The notes under the pieces were generated by a model. It had not been told where the DNA came from, ran no database searches, and worked only from the letters and a program-made list of their open reading frames with translations. Made by a program: the position numbers and the translations under genes. Shown one piece after another: positions 13,320-18,204 of a stretch of DNA of 18,204 nucleotides; within the stretch, counting starts at the first letter, position 1, and each line of letters starts with the position of its first letter. This DNA is from an uncultured Roseburia sp. (GTDB lineage Bacteria; Bacillota; Clostridia; Lachnospirales; Lachnospiraceae): positions 1 through 18,204 of the forward strand of contig CAMSEJ010000005.1 in assembly GCA_947057405.1 (NCBI GenBank), written 5' to 3'.

Positions 13320-13964
13320 TTAAGCTCCTAAAATCCGTACAATCTCTGCAAACACTTCTTCCATCGGACGCGTGCCGTCCACGGATTTTAATATCCCCTG
13401 CGCGCTGTAATACTCAATCAACGGCTGCGTCTGTTCGTGGTAAACAGCCAGGCGCTTCTGCACCGTTTCCGGCTTGTCGTCGTCACGCAAAACGACGGCG
13501 CTCCCGCATTTGTCACAGATGCCTTCTGTCCTGGTCGGAATATTCACAACGTGATAGGTTGCGCCGCAGCTTAAGCATGCGCGCCGTCCGCCCATGCGGT
13601 TTACGATATGTTCGTCCGGAACGTCTACGTCTATGGCATAATCCATTTTTTCGCCCATCTTAGAAAGCGCTTCGTCCAGCGCCTTCGCCTGCGGAATGGT
13701 CCGCGGGAACCCGTCTAATACAAAACCGTCTCTGCAGTCTTCTTTTACAATCCGGTCTGCAACCAGCTCCACTACCAGCTCATCCGGCACCAGTAAGCCC
13801 TGGTCCATAAATTCCTTCGCTTTTGCACCAAGCGGAGTGCCTTCCTTGATGTTCGCACGGAAAATGTCACCCGTAGAAATATGCGGGATCTGATATTTGC
13901 CTGCAATCTGTTTTGCCTGTGTGCCTTTTCCTGCCCCGGGCGCGCCGAGCATTATGATTTTCAT
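13320..13964 (-). CDS. adk: Adenylate kinase
   Basis: Adenylate kinase interconverts ATP + AMP and 2 ADP, holding adenylate charge in the cytosol. The protein has 214 residues, the long form. The P-loop is GAPGAGKGT (7-15), the AMP-binding parts are STGDIFR (30-36) and DGFPRT (about 84-89), and the LID domain carries a four-cysteine zinc site (CLSCG and CDKCG, at about 130-153), as in most Gram-positive Adk. The start has GGAGG about 10 nt upstream. It follows secY by 74 nt with a strong hairpin in that gap, and is 3 nt before map. Confidence 0.97.
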   Translation of the reverse strand: MKIIMLGAPGAGKGTQAKQIAGKYQIPHISTGDIFRANIKEGTPLGAKAKEFMDQGLLVPDELVVELVADRIVKEDCRDGFVLDGFPRTIPQAKALDEALSKMGEKMDYAIDVDVPDEHIVNRMGGRRACLSCGATYHVVNIPTRTEGICDKCGSAVVLRDDDKPETVQKRLAVYHEQTQPLIEYYSAQGILKSVDGTRPMEEVFAEIVRILGA

Positions 13965-13998
13965 AAGAATACCTTCCTCCTGCTAAATAAATACACGA

Positions 13999-14029
13999 TT
14001 GGAGATACGGCAAAAGCCAGTATCTCCAA
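13999..14029 (-). repeat. Strong stem-loop in the secY-adk gap
   Basis: TTGGAGATAC (13999-14008) and GTATCTCCAA (14020-14029) form a perfect 10-bp stem, topped by GGC/GCC with an AAAA (TTTT on the RNA strand) loop and one bulged base. On the minus strand it is followed by TCGTGTATTTATTTAG, too interrupted for a good intrinsic terminator. It may act as a partial attenuator, a processing site or a stabiliser of the upstream mRNA. Confidence 0.7.
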
Positions 14030-14038
14030 ACTTTTCTA

Positions 14039-15358
14039 TTAATCGTTTAAAAATCCTTTATAGTAGCGTACCAGCATTTGTGATTCAATCTGTTTGATTG
14101 TTTCAATGACAACACCTACGATAATGATGATAGATGTCCCGCCAAAGGATATATTCGCGTTAAATACACCGCTGAAGAAAATCGGCAGGAATGCGACAAA
14201 TGCCAGGCCGACAGCCCCTATAAAAACAATATATGTCAGGATTTTATTTAAATACTCACTGGTTGGTTTGCCCGGGCGGATACCCGGGATAAAGCCGCCC
14301 TGTTTTTTCATGTTGTTTGCAATCTCAAGCGGGTTGAACGTGATGGATGTGTAAAAATACGCAAACGCAATGATGAGCGCAATATAAATCACAAGCCCGA
14401 TGGAGTAAACCGGCTCGCTTAAGCTGCACCAGTTCGACTGGGACAATCCCTTTAAAATCTTGCTGCCAATCCCCGTGCCGTTGCCCTTTCCCATCAGGGA
14501 AGCAATAATGACGGGCGTCTGCATCAGAGACTGTGCAAAAATAACCGGGATAACACCGCCGGTATTTACTTTTAACGGGATATGGGTTGACTGCCCGCCA
14601 ACCTGTTTCCTGCCCTGCAGCTTCCTGGAATACTGTACCGGAATCCTGCGTTCCGCATCCTGCAGTAAAATAACGAATACCACCATTGCGATGATTACCG
14701 CAAGAATGATGACTGCGGCAAGCACGGCTTTTGCCGGCACGCTCTGCCCGGCTATAAACTGCTGGTACAATGTGCTCAAATCCTCCGGCAGGCGGGAGAT
14801 GATATTAATGACAAGCACGATGGAGATACCATTTCCGATTCCTTTTTCCGTAATCCGTTCGCCAAGCCACATCAAAACTGCCGAACCGGCGGTTAAGGTT
14901 ACAACAACGGAAATGACGCTTAACGCATTGTAGTTCGTCAGGTAACCGCTGCGCCCAAATCCGATTGCCATTGCAACGGATTCGATTAAAGCAAGGCCCA
15001 CTGTGACATAACGGGTAAATTCGGCGATTTTCTTCCTGCCTTCTTCACCATCTTTCTGCATCTCCTCCAGTTTCGGAATTGCAATTGTAAGAAGCTGCAT
15101 AATGATGGATGATGTGATGTAAGGCGTAATGTTCAATGCAAAGATTGACATCTGCTCGAAAGAACCGCCTGTTACCGCATCAAAGAAACTGAATGCGTCA
15201 TTGCTCTGTGTCGCAAACCAGTTCTTAAACACTTCCTGGTCAACGCCGGGGACCGGAAGCTGGCTTCCAATCCTGATTACGATGAGCATTAAAAAAGTAA
15301 ATATGATTCGATTCCGTATATCCTTAATCTTAAATGCATTACGGAGCGTCTTTAACAT
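14039..15358 (-). CDS. secY: Preprotein translocase channel subunit SecY
   Basis: SecY forms the protein-conducting channel with SecE and SecG in the cytoplasmic membrane. The protein has 439 residues with the expected ten membrane segments. Recognisable parts are the N-terminal IRNRIIFTFLMLIVIRIGSQLPVPG, the plug-proximal SIFALNITPYITSSIIMQLLT, ERITEKGIGNGIS, the cytoplasmic loop MKKQGGFIPGIRPGKPTSEYL and the C-terminal loop before QMLVRYYKG. Its ATG overlaps the rplO stop codon by one base (TAATG) and its AGAGGTGA ribosome binding site lies inside rplO, so translation is coupled to L15. SecE and SecG are not in the window. Confidence 0.97.
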   Translation of the reverse strand: MLKTLRNAFKIKDIRNRIIFTFLMLIVIRIGSQLPVPGVDQEVFKNWFATQSNDAFSFFDAVTGGSFEQMSIFALNITPYITSSIIMQLLTIAIPKLEEMQKDGEEGRKKIAEFTRYVTVGLALIESVAMAIGFGRSGYLTNYNALSVISVVVTLTAGSAVLMWLGERITEKGIGNGISIVLVINIISRLPEDLSTLYQQFIAGQSVPAKAVLAAVIILAVIIAMVVFVILLQDAERRIPVQYSRKLQGRKQVGGQSTHIPLKVNTGGVIPVIFAQSLMQTPVIIASLMGKGNGTGIGSKILKGLSQSNWCSLSEPVYSIGLVIYIALIIAFAYFYTSITFNPLEIANNMKKQGGFIPGIRPGKPTSEYLNKILTYIVFIGAVGLAFVAFLPIFFSGVFNANISFGGTSIIIIVGVVIETIKQIESQMLVRYYKGFLND

Positions 15359-15870
15359 TAGATCACCTCTGCTTTTCCACGACGGTCTTTCACTTCTTTC
15401 CGGAGAGATTTGATCTCTGCCCGTCTGTTAAAGGATTTTATCTCTGCTTTTCCGCCAAGAGCTTCGATTTGTTCTTTTGCTTTTGTACTGAATCCGTCTA
15501 CCTGTACGGTAAGCTTCTTAGTCAGCTCACCTTTTCCAAGGATTTTTACGCCGTCCCTCGGATTCTTGACAATCCCTTTTACCATTAAATCCGCTATCGT
15601 CACGACAGAGCCGTTGTCAAATACTTCCAGAGCCGATAAATTGATCCCTACGATATCCTTGGAATTGATACAGGTGAACCCTCTCTTCGGAATCCTTCTG
15701 TATAACGGCATCTGGCCGCCTTCAAAACCGGGCCTTGGAGCACCGGAGCGGGCTTTCTGACCCTTATGCCCTTTGCCGGCCGTCTTACCGTTTCCGGAAG
15801 CATGCCCGCGTCCTCTTCTGAATCTGTTATGCACAGAACCCCGTGCAGGGCTTAAATTTGATAAATCCAT
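15358..15870 (-). CDS. rplO: Large subunit ribosomal protein L15 (uL15), extended C-terminus
   Basis: L15 is a late 50S assembly protein. The first 140 residues are typical: NLSPARGSVHNRFRRGRGHASGNGKTAGKGHKGQKARSG, FEGGQMPLYRRIPKRGF and IKILGKGELTKKL-like VKILGKGELTKKLTVQV. The protein has 170 residues, where about 146 is usual. The family normally ends soon after an EALGGK stretch; here GGKAEI is followed by about 24 further residues (KSFNRRAEIKSLRKEVKDRRG) before a second ending KAEVI. The extra part repeats the AEIKS/AEVI unit at about 9- and 16-codon spacing. A GGAGGTG lies 5 nt before the ATG. Its stop overlaps the secY start. Confidence 0.95.
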   Translation of the reverse strand: MDLSNLSPARGSVHNRFRRGRGHASGNGKTAGKGHKGQKARSGAPRPGFEGGQMPLYRRIPKRGFTCINSKDIVGINLSALEVFDNGSVVTIADLMVKGIVKNPRDGVKILGKGELTKKLTVQVDGFSTKAKEQIEALGGKAEIKSFNRRAEIKSLRKEVKDRRGKAEVI

Positions 15871-15894
15871 TCTGGCACCTCCTTATCTTTGCAA

Positions 15895-16077
15895 CTAGAT
15901 TTCTTCTACTTTTACTAAATGCCGTACATTCTGGATCATTCCGCGAACCGACTTGTTGTCCGGCATGGTAACTGTCTTGCCGATTTTATTTAAGCCTAAG
16001 GCCACTACTGTCTTTTTGTTCTTTGGAACTGCACCGATTGTAGACTTTACCAGTGTGATTTTTAATTGTTCTGCCAT
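15895..16077 (-). CDS. rpmD: Large subunit ribosomal protein L30 (uL30)
   Basis: L30 is a small 50S protein bound near the 5S rRNA region. The protein has 60 residues, the bacterial short form, with LKITLVKSTIGAVPKNKKTV, LGLNKIGKTV and the C-terminal IRGMIQNVRHLVKVEE pattern. The frame runs on upstream to 16251, but the ATG at 16077 is correct: it follows a GGAGGG 9 nt upstream and matches the family start. It lies between rpsE and rplO, as usual for the spc operon. Confidence 0.95.
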   Translation of the reverse strand: MAEQLKITLVKSTIGAVPKNKKTVVALGLNKIGKTVTMPDNKSVRGMIQNVRHLVKVEEI

Positions 16078-16091
16078 TTTAAATACCCTCC

Positions 16092-16601
16092 TTAACCGAC
16101 GATTTCTTCCACAGATTTGCCGCGGAGCCTCGCTACTTCTTCCGGGGATTTTAACTGGCTTAAAGCATGGATTGTGGCGAGCACAACGTTCTGCTTGTTG
16201 TTTGAGCCGAGGGATTTGGTACGTATGTTGCTGATGCCGGCAAGCTCGCACACGCTACGTGCCGGACCGCCCGCGATTACACCGGTACCTTCCGGAGCCC
16301 TCTTTAACAATACGGATGCGCCAGTATGTTTTCCTGTTGTGTCATGCGTGATACTCTTGTTATCGTCTAACTTCACTTCGATTAATTTTTTCATCGCGTC
16401 TTCTTTTCCCTTGCGGATGGCTTCGGGAATTTCAGTTGCTTTGCCAAGCCCTGCGCCGACATGGCCGTTGCCGTCTCCGACAACTACCAGTGCGGTAAAA
16501 CGGAAGTTACGTCCACCTTTGACAACCTTTGTTACACGCTTGATTGATACCACTTTCTCATTTAATTCAAATTGACTAGCATCAATGATTGTACGTTTCA
16601 T
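16092..16601 (-). CDS. rpsE: Small subunit ribosomal protein S5 (uS5)
   Basis: S5 takes part in decoding accuracy and mRNA entry. The protein has 169 residues, the usual length. The N-terminal KOW-like double-stranded RNA binding part is VSIKRVTKVVKGGRNFRFTALVVVGDGNGHVGAGLGKA, followed by AIRKGKEDAMKKLIEV and the C-terminal GGPARSVCELAGISNIRTKSLGS. The ATG at 16601 is preceded by GGAGGA at a spacing of about 10 nt. It is 17 nt after rplR and 14 nt before rpmD. Confidence 0.97.
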   Translation of the reverse strand: MKRTIIDASQFELNEKVVSIKRVTKVVKGGRNFRFTALVVVGDGNGHVGAGLGKATEIPEAIRKGKEDAMKKLIEVKLDDNKSITHDTTGKHTGASVLLKRAPEGTGVIAGGPARSVCELAGISNIRTKSLGSNNKQNVVLATIHALSQLKSPEEVARLRGKSVEEIVG

Positions 16602-16618
16602 GTATTCGCGTCCTCCTT

Positions 16619-16987
16619 CTAAAACTCTAAGCCAGCTTCACGGGCCGCATCGGCTAAAGCTTTTACTTTACCCTGGTAGATATATCCGCCTCTGTCAAAA
16701 ACGACCTTCGTGACGCCTTTGTCCAACGCCCTTTTCGCGATTACTGTCCCAAGGTGTGCTGCTGCTTCTACGTTATTGGTTTTTTCAAGCTCTGCGCTTA
16801 CTTCCTTCTCTACGGTAGAAGCAGACGCAAGCGTATGGCCGACCGTATCATCAATTACCTGAACGTACATATGGCTGTTGCTGCGAAATACCGCCAGACG
16901 CGGCCGCTCAGTTGTTCCGGCAAGACGATTGCGAAGTCTTCTGTGCTTTTTTTGGCGAACTTCTGCCCTTGATTTCTTTCTTATCAT
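16619..16987 (-). CDS. rplR: Large subunit ribosomal protein L18 (uL18)
   Basis: L18 binds 5S rRNA and joins it to the 50S subunit. The protein has 122 residues, the normal length. The Arg/Lys-rich N-terminus (MIRKKSRAEVRQKKHRRLRN) binds RNA, followed by LAGTTERPRLAVFRSNSHMYVQVIDD and the C-terminal VVFDRGGYIYQGKVKALADAAREAGLEF, all diagnostic. An AGGAG lies 9-10 nt before the ATG. It lies between rplF and rpsE. Confidence 0.97.
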   Translation of the reverse strand: MIRKKSRAEVRQKKHRRLRNRLAGTTERPRLAVFRSNSHMYVQVIDDTVGHTLASASTVEKEVSAELEKTNNVEAAAHLGTVIAKRALDKGVTKVVFDRGGYIYQGKVKALADAAREAGLEF

Positions 16988-17006
16988 TCTTTGTCCACTC
17001 CTTTAC

Positions 17007-17546
17007 CTATTTCTTGCCAGTTTTACCAACTTTACGCCGGATCACTTCATCAGCATACTTGATACCCTTGCCCTTATACGGTTCAGGTCTTCTCTTATCC
17101 CTGATTTCGGCAGCGTACTGGCCAACCTTTTCTTTATCAATCCCTTTGACGGTGATCTTGTTGCCTTCCACGGCAGACTCTATCCCTTCCGGATCTGTCA
17201 TCTCTACCGGATGGGAGTATCCTAAGTTCAAGGTCAGCTTTTTCCCGGCTTTGGATGCCCTGTAACCGACTCCGTTTACTTCCAGGTTCTTCGTATAACC
17301 TTCGGTAACGCCGACTACCATGTTGTTGACCAGTGTCCTGGTTAAGCCGTGCAGCGATTTCATTCTCTTTAAATCGTTCGGCCTTGTTACGGTAATAACG
17401 GAATCTTCTAATTTGATGTTCATTTCCGCCGGGAGCGTTCTTTCCAGAGTCCCTTTCGGACCTTTTACCGTCACATGATTATTTTCTGCAATATCGACAG
17501 TAACGCCTGCCGGAACTGCGATTGGCATTCTTCCTATTCGTGACAT
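17007..17546 (-). CDS. rplF: Large subunit ribosomal protein L6 (uL6)
   Basis: L6 is located near the factor-binding site of the 50S subunit. The protein has 179 residues, the normal length, starting MSRIGRMPIAVPAGV and containing VTVKGPKGTLERTLP, LHGLTRTLVNNMVVGVTEGY and the C-terminal RRPEPYKGKGIKYADEVIRRKVGKTGKK. The ATG at 17546 has GGAGGT 6 nt upstream. It is 45 nt downstream of rpsH and 19 nt before rplR. Confidence 0.97.
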   Translation of the reverse strand: MSRIGRMPIAVPAGVTVDIAENNHVTVKGPKGTLERTLPAEMNIKLEDSVITVTRPNDLKRMKSLHGLTRTLVNNMVVGVTEGYTKNLEVNGVGYRASKAGKKLTLNLGYSHPVEMTDPEGIESAVEGNKITVKGIDKEKVGQYAAEIRDKRRPEPYKGKGIKYADEVIRRKVGKTGKK

Positions 17547-17591
17547 GCCCGTACCTCCTGTAATTTAATTATTCGTTGATTTGTGTACCGA

Positions 17592-17993
17592 TTACCATAC
17601 AAAAGCCAGCACTTCGCCGCCGACTTCTAACTTTCTGGCCTGTTTGTCTGTAATAATTCCCTGGTTGGTGGAAAGGATTGCTATCCCGAGCCCGCCGAGC
17701 ACATAAGGGATTTTATCTTTCCCGGCATAGACGCGAAGTCCCGGCTTGGAGATCCTTTTTAAGCCGGAAATAATTTTCTCATTCTTGTCCGCACCGTATT
17801 TTAAGGTGACATGAATTGTCTTGAAGTTGTTTTCTTCAATGATGTCATATTTTAAAACATATCCTTCATCCACTAAGATGTCCGCGATTGCAATTTTCAT
17901 CTTGGATGCCGGAATGTCTACTGTATCATGTTTGGCAGTATTTGCATTACGGATTCTTGTAAGCATATCTGCGATTGGATCGCTCATTGTCAT
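17592..17993 (-). CDS. rpsH: Small subunit ribosomal protein S8 (uS8)
   Basis: S8 binds the central domain of 16S rRNA and in many bacteria represses the spc operon. The protein has 133 residues, normal. It starts MTMSDPIADMLTRIRNA and ends with KLEVGGEVLAFVW; VLGGLGIAILSTNQGIITDKQAR is diagnostic. The first ATG (17993) has GGAGG 11-12 nt upstream and is preferred over the ATG two codons on. It lies 39 nt after rpsN. Confidence 0.97.
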   Translation of the reverse strand: MTMSDPIADMLTRIRNANTAKHDTVDIPASKMKIAIADILVDEGYVLKYDIIEENNFKTIHVTLKYGADKNEKIISGLKRISKPGLRVYAGKDKIPYVLGGLGIAILSTNQGIITDKQARKLEVGGEVLAFVW

Positions 17994-18032
17994 GATTGAA
18001 TTTTCCTCCTTACTATTATCTGGGTATCAGGC

Positions 18033-18204
18033 TTACCAGGAAGCCTTCCTTACGCCTGGAATCTGTCCCTTGTATGCTAATTCACGGAAGCACACACGGC
18101 ACACACCGTACTTCCTTAATACCGAATGCGGACGTCCACAGATTTTACAACGTGTATATTCTCTGGTAGAGAATTTCTGTTTACGCTGCTGTTTTACTTT
18201 CATA
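18033..18204 (-). CDS. rpsN: Small subunit ribosomal protein S14, zinc type (uS14), partial
   Basis: S14 lies in the 30S head. The gene is cut at its 5' end by the window edge; 56 codons from an ATG at 18201-18203 are visible. The family normally starts MAKTAMK, so this Met is probably internal and about five codons are missing. The visible part has the zinc site CKIC (19-22) and CRVC (35-38), so this is the short zinc-binding form, and ends PGVRKASW, the standard C-terminus. It lies 39 nt before rpsH, the expected order of the spc operon. Confidence 0.93.
   Translation of the reverse strand, partial: MKVKQQRKQKFSTREYTRCKICGRPHSVLRKYGVCRVCFRELAYKGQIPGVRKASW

Overview
The window is core-genome DNA of a low-to-moderate GC Gram-positive bacterium, most likely a clostridium of the Lachnospiraceae type. 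The main reasons are the gene order secY-adk-map-KOW gene-infA-rpmJ-rpsM-rpsK-rpsD-rpoA-rplQ, with rpsD placed between rpsK and rpoA (in Bacillus it lies elsewhere), the zinc-free S4 N-terminus, the long L17 of 178 residues, the short zinc-type S14, strong GGAGG ribosome binding sites and sigma-A type promoters. No rRNA, tRNA, CRISPR array, prophage or insertion sequence is visible.

Layout. (1) 44-2422, minus strand: a FlxA-like coiled-coil protein gene, then cysteine synthase (cysK) followed by thioredoxin (trxA); cysK has a near-consensus sigma-A promoter. (2) 2423-2658: a divergent intergenic region that carries the cysK promoter on one side and a hairpin-rich leader of mutS2 on the other. 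(3) 2659-7187, plus strand: mutS2, an OmpR-family response regulator and its HAMP-type sensor kinase, tightly spaced (16 and 4 nt) and ended by a two-sided terminator at 7196-7237. (4) 7269-8030, minus strand: a divergent Lgt-family membrane protein. (5) 8132-11911, minus strand: the alpha operon rpmJ-rpsM-rpsK-rpsD-rpoA-rplQ, with its own strong promoter (11883-11911) and a terminator (8132-8170). (6) 11971-18204, minus strand: the 3' half of the spc operon, from rpsN (cut by the window edge) through rpsH, rplF, rplR, rpsE, rpmD, rplO, secY, adk, map and a KOW protein to infA, ended by a strong terminator at 11971-12007.

The minus-strand block makes small- and large-subunit ribosomal proteins, the translocon channel SecY, adenylate kinase, methionine aminopeptidase, IF-1 and the RNA polymerase alpha subunit, so translation, transcription, secretion and N-terminal processing are co-expressed. 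The join between the spc and alpha units is not one continuous operon here: a terminator and a fresh promoter separate infA from rpmJ. Several starts are coupled by overlap: rplO/secY by TAATG and map/KOW by ATGA.

I found no clearly new multi-gene system. The least ordinary items are the 300-nt non-coding spacer between rpmJ and rpsM, which can fold into several hairpins and a possible H-type pseudoknot; structured spacers on both sides of rpoA; a serial-hairpin leader of mutS2; a 24-residue repeat-like expansion at the end of L15; and an Lgt-family protein in which residues usually needed for catalysis appear replaced.
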